NCBI GenBank assembly: GCA_947095585.1
Contig: OX352763.1
Coordinates: 39,172,010 to 39,236,009, forward strand
Origin: Nephrocerus scutellatus
Lineage: Eukaryota > Arthropoda > Insecta > Diptera > Pipunculidae
Direction: 5' to 3'
Length of the DNA stretch: 64,000 nucleotides
Positions 45,052 through 54,714 of this stretch are shown here, piece by piece. Both the position numbers and the translations under genes were made by a program. The notes beneath the pieces were generated by a model. That model worked only from the letters and a program-made list of their open reading frames with translations. It was not told where the DNA came from and did no database searches. The stretch's first letter is position 1, and each line of letters begins with the position of its first letter.

Positions 45052-45411
45052 TAAGTATGTATATATTCCGTTTACCTTTTCCTAATTGAAGTGATATTTT
45101 AGTTTTTTTGAAACGAGTTTTTTAGTTTTGTTATTTATATTTTTTTTAATAAAAAACCTTAAATGGATCAAAATGTTTGTAATTGTTTGGAACTGAGTTT
45201 TTATTATTTCGCCGCAGTTTTCTAATGTTGGATACAAAATTTTGGCGTAAGTTGAATGTAGTATCGTTTAATTGATTTACTGGTTCAATTAAGCTACTTT
45301 CGTTTAATAGAACTAGAAATGCAATAAAGCGGGTTTTCGTTTATTGCATCGCCGGATAATTGATCGAGAAAATCCGAACTAAAGGTCGGTGCAATTAATC
45401 GGGCAATACTG

Positions 45412-46175
45412 TATTTTCTAAATAAGGTCGAAACCAACGACTAGTTACTCACCGAATTTTTTTATTAATAAATTGTGATTTGATACGGTAGTCAAATGCT
45501 TTTTTAAAGTCGATAAATAAGCAACTAACGAGACAGCCTTCATTTAAATTATTATAAATAGTAGTTAGTGATTTCATTGGTGCATTTTCGGTACTCAGTC
45601 CTCCCCAAAATCCATATTGATATTTAGAAATAAGATTCATTTTACCTAAGTAAGACTACAGAACACGAGCTTTCATCACACCAGAATTTTTGAATAAACA
45701 ATGATATAGGTCGATAATTAGAATATAAAATTGCATCGCCACATTAAAATAAAGGGATTACTACAACTTTTTTAAGAGTTGATGAAAATAGTCCCCAAAA
45801 AAAAACTATTATTAAAGATACCAACTAATGGAAGACATACAATGTAACCAAATTTCTCGATCAAGCGAACTTTTTTCAAATGAGATTAGATGATGAGATA
45901 ATGAGACTTTATTTTTGAGTATAAATAAAATAGAACAGATTTCATTTCATAAATATCAGTAGGGATAGAGAGAAATAAGAATCATTTGAAGAATCAATTT
46001 GTAAAATAATAGAACTAATTGATGTTTTCAATTCGGATATTTCCGAAGTATCGATTAGATTGATCACCAAACGCAACGCTATCAGTAAGAATAGTATTAT
46101 TCTCTCCAAAAATGTAATTAATTAGATTTACGACGCTCTCATAGTAAATCCTTGAGCAAGTTCCATTGCTATCTT
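45412..46175 (-). pseudogene. LINE RT motif-A half, upstream part of the split element
   Basis: The minus strand carries NLISKYQYGFWGGLSTENAP and CLVSCLFIDFKKAFDY (45640-45500; motif A F-I-D-F-K-K-A-F-D), preceded by decayed FINS-type and NYRPI-type blocks. The frame approaches the Tigger edge at 45412 and resumes at 40908 with GVPQGSVLC. CR1-like in style; stops present. Confidence 0.7.
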
Positions 46176-46199
46176 TTGGCCAAATCCCACAGCCTCAAG

Positions 46200-48355
46200 G
46201 TTTTGGATCTAATAAAGTTTTCTAGCGGTGACACACGGTGATGATGACGCGTTATAGACAGTCATGTACTTAGCCTCTCGCATCACAACTCCTATCTTAT
46301 GAGTCCACGTCGCGTCACTGGAAACTCTGCCAAATCAAGTGAACGATTTCGGTACCCAATCCGATTTGTATTAGCTTGGGTCGGGGCTAAATAAGAAGGT
46401 GGACGTGGAAGGTGGTTGCCTTGGTCGGCGTCGCTTCATGTCGACCTAGATTGCGGTTGGCCAATCACCACTCAACTTAATTAATTGATTCTTGAAACTA
46501 ATACAAGCCTCGGATACGTATCGAGTTTATCAACAATGACCTTTGGCCCACGGAAAAGGACACGTTTTCGAACTTGGAACATTCGCACGCTCGTCAAGAC
46601 AACAACGCTTGCACAATTAACAAACGAATTTCGTAAATACCATCTGGAGATTTTTGGTCTTAGTGAAGTGAGATGGCCTGGAGTAGGGGAAAAACGAACA
46701 TCTGCCGGCGAGTTTCTAATTTTTTCGGGTAAGCCTGCAGGGGAACACCATGCCAATGGAGTGGGATTTCTACTCTCTAAAGCCGCGAGAAGATCGATAT
46801 AGGACTGGCGAGCAATATCCGATAGAATTATTATAGCAAGATTTAAATCTGCTGTTCGACAGGTCGTGTTTGTCCAAGTTTACGCACCAACGGAACAATC
46901 CACCTCTGAAGAAAAAGACACAATTTACTTGCGTCTAAATAATTCATTAGATCAACTACGGAAGGGTGACATCGTTATTGTGATGGGCGACCTTTACGCA
47001 AAAGTAGGCAGCGACAACAGTGATTGGGAATATGTCATGGGAAAGAATGAATGACAACGGAGAAAAGTTTGCTGATCTTTGTTCTGATTGCAACTTAATC
47101 ATTGGAGGCACAATTTTTCCCGACAAAGCCACCTGATCACATGTACAACAACCAGGTTGATCACATCGCTATAACCCGAAGAGAAGCCGACGTCTACAGC
47201 GACCACCACCTTGTGGTTGCCAGTGTGCGATTGAAAATTTTGGTCCGCTCAACCACACGAAGTCAAACAATGAGAAAGCCAGCTGTAGCAGCAATGAAAG
47301 ACCCAGATGTGAAACTGCAATATGTATCCCGCATACAACAGTCACTCTCTGAAATACAGCCCTAAAACCTAGAGTGTAAATGGGAGAAAACAGTAAATGC
47401 GTATACGGAAGCAGCCTTAACCATTTTAGGTTATCCCGACAAAACAAGTAAATCAGATAGCACATGGAACACCATTCGTAAAAGCCAATCCATCAAAGCA
47501 GAGTTAAATGCGGCTTTGGGTGCCGAGAGAAGCGTGGAAGTATAGGGTTATGGACCGGCAAATTGGCCGTTCAGCTAGGAACGACAAACGAGCATGGCTA
47601 AGCGACAACGCAACACAAGCACAGCAAGCCTCTGATAGCAGACAATATAGCACAGTCTACCAACTCGATCGTAAGCTTGCCAACAAGAAACACCACATCA
47701 ACTACCCTGTTAAGGCAATAGACGGCTCTTTGATCCTTATGGAGGAACAACAAATAACCCGCTGGACAGAACATTTTAAGAATGTTTTCAATTGTACTTC
47801 GCCAGGCACGTTCACACTAATAGGCTACTTAACATCAGCGTCGCTACTCCTTTGTTGGATGAGATAAGGACCACGATACGTTCACTGCAATCAGGAAAAA
47901 CAACAGGCAATGACAACATCTACGCAGAACTCCTTCAAGCCGACGGCGAGTTAACTACGTGAAAATTGCATGCAATATATCGGGGTATCTTCTGGGAATC
48001 TGAAACCATTTCATCGTCGTTAATTGTCAAACTCCCCAAGAAAGGGGATTTGAGCGATTGCGAGAACTGTAGAGGAATTACCCTGATAAACACCATAAAC
48101 AAAGTGATCTCCTCTAAAAAAGCTATTGGCGCTTACGGAATGCGTTACAGCCAATTTTGAGAAACGAACAAGCAGGATTTCGCCCAAACTTGTTCCTGTA
48201 CTGATAAAATGAACACCGTGCGTATAATCATTGAACAGTCAGTTGAGTATCGCTCTCCTCTGTATAATGGTTTTTGTAGATTTTAAACGCGCTTTTGAAA
48301 GCGTGAAGCGAAACATGATGTTATCAACATCATCAAGGAGCTGTACCGCGACCGC
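46200..48355 (+). mobile_element. RTE-like LINE, 5'UTR to RT motif A, frameshifted
   Basis: 46200-46484 is a non-coding leader. Coding from about 46555: TRFRTWNIRTLVKTTTLAQL, HLEIFGLSEVRWPG (endonuclease E), VFVQVYAPTEQSTSEEKD, IVIVMGDLYAKVGSDNSDWE (G-D-F-N-A-K-V-G type), NQVDHIAI and YSDHHLVVASVRLK (catalytic H). A linker (47500-47870) follows, then LPKKGDLSDCENCRGITLIN (48023-48085) and VDFKRAFESVK near 48265, RT motif A. The clade call comes from the 'S-E-V-R-W-P-G' and 'S-D-H-H-L-V' endonuclease style. It is truncated after motif A. Confidence 0.8.
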
Positions 48356-48680
48356 GGTATAGGGTATTTTTCATACCCCTTTTAAATTAGATACATTGGA
48401 GTATTTCGTGGGTTTTTTATACAAAAACGGATATACTTCCCCAAAATGGCGTACATCCGGTCCCCGTTGAACAATTGTATCGCTATACGCTATTCATATT
48501 GTTTACAACAACATATTTCTGAGGACACGAATACAGCCTTGCATTTTCCATTAACACTTACAGCTTATGGTTCGTGCGGTTATTTGAGACATTAGAGTGT
48601 TTTTATATTAGATACAATAGAATTTTCGAAAATAATACTTCACAGAAAAAAACGCTCTCCAGCTTTAATATGTCATGAGA
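48356..48680. other. Upstream region of the two-exon gene
   Basis: Begins with GGGTATTTTTCATACCCC, a small inverted repeat at 48363-48380. No coding sequence was recognised. It may contain the promoter or an earlier exon of the next gene. Confidence 0.35.
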
Positions 48681-48683
48681 TAT

Positions 48684-49234
48684 TTTTCAAACAAAAATTC
48701 AAATTGCTCCAAATCACACAAATAATCAGAGAAAGCCTGGGACCACAGCACTTTTAATGGCGCACCCAAATACGGAAGAGCCGGAGAAACCAGAAGCACT
48801 TTTAGTGCCGCAACGAGATACGGAAGAGCCGGAGCAACCAACACCTATGCTTGAGGAAGTTGAGAAACTGGAAACGGAGCGCGAAATTTTTAAAAGGGAA
48901 ACCAAACGGTTCAGCGATAAGCTTCTTTATGGGGAACTGAAAGACAAACGAATAAAATTGGATAAGGGTAAAATTATTTAATTGTTAAGAATGTGGTTTC
49001 CTGTTTTATAAATTCCTGTAACTTATACTTTCAGTTAAATGCGCCAAATTAGCGCTTACAGAAAGCCAATCGCTTCTTCGCCAGATTTCAAATCAAGAAG
49101 AACTGTTTGGAGATTCATTGAAATTCTTTGTGGAAAGCACTAGCACACTTGTGGGTGCATTTGACACGATTCCGGACGAGCTTTCTGAATCAGAGGTTAA
49201 AATTAAGAAGATGCTTAGGTTTCTGGAGAAATAA
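48684..49234 (+). CDS. Compact two-exon gene, function unknown
   Basis: The frame is open from just after a stop at about 48681; the first ATG is at 48757. Exon 1 ends at 48967 (GATAAGG/GTAAAA). The intron is 48968-49034 (67 bp, ending CTTATACTTTCAG), the usual fly intron size. Exon 2 continues in frame to TAA at 49232-49234, giving 136 residues from that ATG. Exon 1 has a 16-residue tandem repeat (TEEPEKPE / TEEPEQPT), then a charged, coiled-coil-like stretch (EVEKLETEREIFKRETKRFS, DKLLYGELKDKRIKLDK). Exon 2 reads KCAKLALTESQSLLRQISNQ, then an amphipathic stretch ending KIKKMLRFLEK. AATAAA overlaps the stop. The repeat starts before the ATG (ALL), so translation may begin upstream. I do not recognise the family; a small DNA-transposon accessory protein or a host gene are both possible. 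Confidence 0.55.
48968..49034 (+). other. 67-bp intron
   Basis: GTAAAA donor and TATACTTTCAG acceptor with a pyrimidine-rich end; removing it joins two open frames into one. It is the only intron in the window that I can place at both ends. Confidence 0.6.
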
Positions 49235-49800
49235 AATAAAGAGAGACACTTTAAGTGCATTAGTTACTTGTTTTTGGTACAATATATATAACGTACGGCT
49301 GGATTGCCTACGTTCGAACACAGATGATCTGCTGTTACACTCGTAAAATATTTGTTGCCACGTGGTTGATTCCAACGTGCTGCTATTTTCGCAGCAGTTT
49401 TTCAATGCTATCAAAACAAAGGCGCAATGTGTTCCATATCTCCTATACATTGACACTATTCCCGAGCAGTTTGACATAAGCCCATGTCGCAGTTTACCGA
49501 AAAGGCGTTTTTATCAACTTGGTGGGTTTTCAGCCATTCAATTCCAATAGTTTCTGACGTTTACTAGTCTGAAAATGTTGTTGTCTTAAGTATCTGCTTT
49601 CCCACTCCTTTTTCGTTTGTCTGAATGTGAACGCACAACTAACCTCTTCAAAAACTCACTGTCGGCAAAGCAAAACATTTCCATGATTGGCGCTTGGTTA
49701 GTAAGTCTACGACAATCTTCGTTGGAAGACTACATACAGATATACCTCGATTTAAGTCGTTTCATTTAAAGACCTTTCCTCATCATATTTAGCTCTTCGA
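49235..49800. other. No recognised gene
   Basis: Open frames on both strands (95 codons minus at 49190-49477, 62 codons plus at 49362-49550) overlap the end of the two-exon gene. I see no domain in either. Confidence 0.4.
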
Positions 49801-50640
49801 CCGAATCCCGCAAAAAATAACCGCCGGTCCCGATTTAGAGCCGATCTCATCCAGTTCGGCATTCCTTAACTCTGGTCGTCTTGGTCTACACCATCTGTCC
49901 GGCTTGACCTGCCTCGCTGCCGTGTCCCAAAAATTCAAAATATCTCATCTCTTACTCTCCCTAATTTCCTTACGCCTTACTCTCCCAAAAAACGCCCATG
50001 CGAACAGAGCCTACCGAGCTTAAAAGATGTCAATATCGCAGTAACGCTCGTAGATCTCATTATTTTAGTCTCCCGACTTTTCCTTCACCACATATGGGGC
50101 TCACAATTTTTCTTTATTCTAGTTCCTCTCAAACGGCGCTAAGCTCCCAAGTTTTGAATCCATAAGTACTGGTTACGACCATTTTCGTACCTTTCTACGA
50201 TACAATTGACCCGATGAAGTCAAAAGACTACAATACTTCAAATTCGCGGTCCACGATTTTAATTGATGGACCAGTCTTGGATCTTCTGTTCGCAGACGTG
50301 GCTATCATGTACTCTGTTTTGATCTCAATTATGTGCAGCATCAGATTTCGTAAAACCCTCTCGATCTGATTGAAAGCTTTATGTGCAGTTCCTGTATAAA
50401 TACTGGCATATGGATGAACTTATAGATGATTGTACCTTTTGCCGTTGAGTTGTGTCCCAAATCACTTCCTCCAAGTAGTACCAGGTTGAAGAGTACGCAG
50501 GCCAGTCATCCCCTTGTCGCAGCCCCCATTATCGATGTTTAATGTGCTTGATATTAACCCAGATATCTTAACTTGGCTTATAACATTGATCATGGGGATG
50601 CTGAATTCTCTCATATCTTTATAGTTTTACTCTGGCTGTA
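49800..50640 (-). pseudogene. Possible RTE-like RT, heavily decayed
   Basis: The minus strand near 50500 reads GDDWPAYSSTWYYLEEVIWD, a possible relic of the 'G-L-x-Q-G-D-x-L-x-x-L-L-F-N-x-x-L-E-x-V-I-R-D' motif B region. Fragments after it look like the downstream RT. Very decayed; tentative. Confidence 0.35.
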
Positions 50641-50649
50641 TGCTACCAA

Positions 50650-51060
50650 AGGAATAATATCTTGAACTCCTCGCAAATCTCCCGGAATCTGAAGCTAACG
50701 ATCTTCAGATCTAACGTTCTCTCAGTACTCTTGTATGGCTGCGAAACGTGGAAAGTCACAGAGTCAATTGCGACGCGAGTCCAAGTCTTCGTCAACAAGT
50801 GATTAAGGAGGATATTGAGAATAAGATGGCCGGACATTATCACCAATCAAGACCTCTGGAGAGTAACGCAATCGCTATCACCATCGCACGACGAAAATGG
50901 AGTTGGATTGGCCACACTTTGAGAAAGTCAGCGGACGATATTACGAAACTAGCGCTCGCCTGGAATCCACAGGGAAGCCGTTAAGTTGGCCGTTCTAGCA
51001 AGACATGGAAAAGGACAATAGAAGAGGAAGGGGACAGTGCAAATTTCTTTTGCACTTAAG
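50650..51060 (+). pseudogene. RTE-like LINE C-terminus
   Basis: Encodes NLKLTIFRSNVLSVLLYGCE and TWKVTESIATRVQVFVNK, then LRRILRIRWPDIITNQDLWR (50690-50860), then after a frameshift ARRKWSWIGHTLRKSADDIT and KLALAWNPQGSR (50888-50984), the typical post-RT block and tail of RTE-type LINEs. Oriented opposite to 49.8-50.64 kb, so the two pieces come from separate insertions or an inversion. Confidence 0.75.
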
Positions 51061-51480
51061 TGGTATACTTTTTGAGTTATTTGCAAAAACTCGAAAAACT
51101 GTCAAACTGTCTCTTCCGGCTGTCAGATTTCCATCAAAATCATCTGGCCCCTCACAATTTTTGTAAAAAGATTAAATTTAAGTTTTGATCCCGATTGATT
51201 CAGCCGTCTGGGCTGTAGAATGGACACAGACAGACATACTTCTCTTTTTCTGACTCAGGAGATACGGTAATGTAATCTGCAAAAATCCCGAGTTCGAAAA
51301 TTTGCATGATTGCTATACTTCCTTTAACTATGTAAAAGAAAGTTAAATCAATATTGATTCTGTATAAAGTTATACGCTTTATTCAATATTTATTTCCAAC
51401 AGTTTAATTAAGGAATTGTTTTTGCTCTTCAACATTCAAAACAATTATTTAGCATTAATTTTATTTGGTAACGAATCTAT
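51061..51480. other. No recognised gene
   Basis: AT-rich spacer without a recognised feature. Confidence 0.5.
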
Positions 51481-51486
51481 TATACT

Positions 51487-51906
51487 TCATGAAGACAATG
51501 CGATTTGGCACCTTACGCCTTGATATGTAGGTACGAGTACGTACGACGCGACGCACCTACAAATCGGATTAAGCAAACACTTCTGACAAGCAGTAGCAAC
51601 ACTCCTCACAGCATTACAGCAAAGAACGCGCTGCGTAACCTGATACGCGCTGATGGATTTCAGAACGATTATGCAACAATTTCCGGTTGTTCTGCGCGTC
51701 ATTGACAAACACACATCAGGAAGCCAATACCGTGGACGACGTGGAATGGGAATCGTCGAATCGTGGGGATAATTTAATCGTAGTATTTGTTTGCCTCCCT
51801 GCGTGGGTTCTTCTTGTTCAGAAAGAGCACAGGAAATAAGAAGCAAAGTCCAGACTTTGCACAGCGACAAGATATTGAATTGCACAGCAAGCCGACGCAG
51901 ACGCAT
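51487..51906 (-). CDS. Candidate first exon with a signal peptide (tentative)
   Basis: A 139-codon frame starts MRLRRLAVQFNILSLCKVWT. Residues 14-29 are hydrophobic (LSLCKVWTLLLISCALS), ending before EQEEP, a plausible secretory signal. After that come QILRLNYPHDSTIPIPRRPR and then sequence that looks less protein-like. CACG/GTATTGG at about 51728-51738 on the minus strand could be a donor, which would make this a short first exon. No family is recognised, and a chance ORF is quite possible. Confidence 0.28.
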   Translation of the reverse strand: MRLRRLAVQFNILSLCKVWTLLLISCALSEQEEPTQGGKQILRLNYPHDSTIPIPRRPRYWLPDVCLSMTRRTTGNCCIIVLKSISAYQVTQRVLCCNAVRSVATACQKCLLNPICRCVASYVLVPTYQGVRCQIALSS

Positions 51907-52330
51907 GGCTTACCTGCCATAACCTAATGGGATTCCACACGATCGACGGGGGAAGACTTTAAAGTTGAACACACCTATCGTGTTTGTTGACATAGGTACG
52001 CGAGTATTAGTGACTAAATGGGTCTTCCGCTGCCCGCACAACAGTCGACACAAATGCAAGAAACGCTTAAGACTTTTTTTTTGTACGTGTAACTACAGGC
52101 AATTAATTTGATTAGCAGGCTTGCTTCATCACTAGATACACAATGTATAGAGCCAGGTATCATCATGAGAATTCCTTGCATTCCGACATTGTAACGCGCA
52201 CTATTGGGAAAGGGAAAACGATGATGCCCATAGAATGCCATATTTTCTGCGAAAGCCTTTCTGGCGCATTCGGCGAAGCAATTTGCTCGACAACCAGAGG
52301 TTAATATCGTGACACCGATGCTGCTGCTGC

Positions 52331-52372
52331 TTATGATAATGATAATGATGATGATGATGATGATGATGGTAC
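52331..52372. repeat. (GATGAT)n / (ATC)n microsatellite
   Basis: GATAATGATAATGATGATGA and further GATs. The two overlapping minus-strand frames of 126 and 154 codons that cross it read it as polyhistidine or polyisoleucine, and I do not accept either as a gene. Confidence 0.9.
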
Positions 52373-52849
52373 AACGAGGCTTTAGGAGTAGGATGACGAT
52401 GACCTTTGACACACCGGCAAACATTGTGCTGGTGCTCCGATCGGCCAACGCGATGCTCTTTTGAATGGCGAATGCCACAACTAATGCAAAACATGAAAAT
52501 TAATATTACGTGAGAAGTTGCTGAAAGTTTGGAATTTTGCCAAACTGATCGATCGAGGTAACACCCTCTGTCCACGGCCATGATGTACAGTTGCTTACGA
52601 TTCAGGAACCACAGCTAAGAGCATGCTGCGCATGTGCAGCAGTTGGTTCGCCCATCATCAAATGACTCTAACGAACAGATTCAAGAATCGAGGAGACTCG
52701 ACTTTCTCACTCCGCAACTTACGTTCAAGCGCAGCAGCTGTCACAGCCGCTTCTTCTTTTTGTCAACATTCTATCACGTTAACAGTTTTTATAATACCCT
52801 AGCCCATATGACAAATACTATAACCTGAAAGATCTATTGTATTTTAGGG

Positions 52850-54490
52850 TTTGTTTATTCTAAGAGACGTACCAACTCAATAATGAACGATAGTAAATCT
52901 TTAGTGGTAGAATCTCAACTCCGCTGTCGAGCATATTTCCTTGCGAAAGCTACGTCTCGTTAACCAAAGTAATGCTCGGCATTCATAGAAAATGTGCTCC
53001 GATAACTCTTCATCTTCCGAGCAGAACCTACATTCTGTCTCTCAGCACATATCAATTTTGTTAAAGTGAAATCGCAAGCCACAATGACCTGTTAGAAAAC
53101 TCACCAGATTCCTAATGGTATCCCTATTAAAGTTAAGGATTTCCTTGTAGGAAAAGAGCCTGATTAATTGTTTGGATTGCTTAATCCCCGGGACGCTTTC
53201 CCAGTAGGCCAGACGAAGTTTGTGTTTCCAACAATTAATCAGTGCTGTGGCGGCAGCCCAATTGACACCACAGTACGGTTTAGGTCCTACGAACGCAGAT
53301 TCCGAGCCAGCCCTTGCTAGTTCATCTGCAGAATCGTTGCCTGCAATTCCCTGATGACCAGGGACCTAACCGAGTTTGACTTTGTTATGTCTGGTAAGAG
53401 ATTGCAGTGCATCGTAACAGTTTTTGACCGATATCGAGTCCATCAAATTGGAAGACAGCTCTCAAAGTGGTGCCTGGCTATCTGGAAAGATATATATTCT
53501 GGCGCCTTTAATTCCATTATTAAAGTTAATCCCGGCGCAGATGGAGTTCCGCCTGGAAAACCGAGGAACTTTTTCCCATTGGTATCGAGACTTTGTTGAT
53601 GTCCGAGAGACACCAGGTCCAACTCTAGTTTCCATCTTTGATCCATCTGTGAACAGACAAACAGACTATGTCGGGGATAGTGCAGAACGTGTCTCTTTCA
53701 GGAATTGAGTCAAGAATTTTCAGGTGACTCACGTAGTTATCCAGTTTGTACCCGTATTCTAGTCGCAGCTTAATAGCGTCTTCCTAATGAATATTTGTCA
53801 ACAGTTTCTAGTGCTGTCTTAGGGTAGGTACGCATTGCACCCGTTATACCTAGACCAGGAGCTCTTTGTAGCTCCTGACCCTTAGTTGCCGTAGTCTGTT
53901 CGATAACTTTCGGCCACCAAAAAGGGCAATAATAGGTCTCACCATCATTGTATACATCTTATATATTATTTTAGGATTTAGACGCAAAGTTCTACCGTAG
54001 AGGTGTCTACTACCCAACAAGACTCTAATGGCGCGTTCGATGGCGGACTTGATATGAGAATTCCAGTTTAGCCGTTTATCAAGGATGACGCCGAGATATT
54101 TAACCTCACTGGAATAGTATAACGTGTAGCCTTTGATGATGATGCGTCCCAAATTGACCAGTCTTCTTTTCGTGAAAGGCACTTGAACGGTTTTGCAAAA
54201 ATTGATGGATAGTCCTTCCCTGCTGCACAATTCTAAAACGTTTAGTAAAGCATCTTGCATGACACTAGTGATTTCGTGCAGTGCCTACCACTAATAAAAA
54301 TTGCCAAATCGTCCGCATAACCAATGGCGATGTAGCCTGATCTGTGAACATCGCCTATAAGATTGTCAATGATTAGTGACCATAGAAGGGGAAAAGGAAC
54401 TCATACTTGGAGACATACCTTTGCTGCAGTCACAGACACAGACACTCCTCCCGCGAAGGAAATAATATCTCGACTTTCAAGCATGGCCCT
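52850..54490 (-). mobile_element. RNase H-bearing LINE (I/Loa-like), dead
   Basis: Minus-strand order: SGYIAIGYADDLAIFISGRH at about 54350-54290 (RT motif C, Y-A-D-D), an intact 136-codon frame 54260-53850 with LSINFCKTVQVPFTKRRLVN and VKYLGVILDKRLNWNSHIKS (RT thumb), a linker, then an RNase H domain with damaged blocks around 53500-53310, including V-P-G-H-Q-G-I-A-G-N-D at about 53372-53330 and SADELARA. A C-x2-C type tail with VLRDRM and similar pieces continues to about 52900. An RNase H domain after the RT separates this element from the CR1/Jockey-like and RTE-like ones here. Stops and frameshifts in the linker and RNase H inactivate it. Confidence 0.75.
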
Positions 54491-54580
54491 TATCTAATGA
54501 TTGATCGAGTCTTCGATACCCCTGCTACTGATTGACATATAAACCGGAAGACAGAAAGACATAGTTAAGTTAATAAAAGT

Positions 54581-54710
54581 AATATTCGGCGCGACAGACC
54601 ATTGCGGTCCAAGGCCTAGCTTCTGGCAACCATTTTTGTTGCTTTCTGGGATTCGAAACACGAACCTACTGCTCAGTAGCCACGCGCATTTCCACTGAGC
54701 CACGGCGCCC
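54581..54710 (-). mobile_element. SINE, copy E, internally deleted
   Basis: Keeps the 3' block (TTCGGCGCGACAGACCATTG) and the tRNA head (complement GCTCAGTGGAAATGCGCGTG with the CGGCGCCC end), but about 160 bases of body are missing. Confidence 0.8.
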
Positions 54711-54714
54711 AAAG

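Larger units (their letters stand above)
40910..45411 (+). mobile_element. Tigger/pogo DNA transposon with nested insertions
   Basis: Terminal inverted repeats are CAATATTGCCCGGTTAATTG at the left and, reverse complemented, CAGTATTGCCCGATTAATTG at the right. TA lies immediately outside each end (40908-40909, 45412-45413). Coding remains run 41287-42834. The right half is split by Helitron-like repeats (42880-44110) and a mariner (44151-45051). Short AATTGA-rich stretches near both ends (for example 41020-41060 and 45265-45340) are subterminal sequence. Confidence 0.85.

Noticed and set aside
52014..52581. Minus-strand ORFs of 154 and 126 codons
   Set aside because: Both are stretched by the GATGAT microsatellite (read as poly-I or poly-H) and overlap each other in different frames; no domain.
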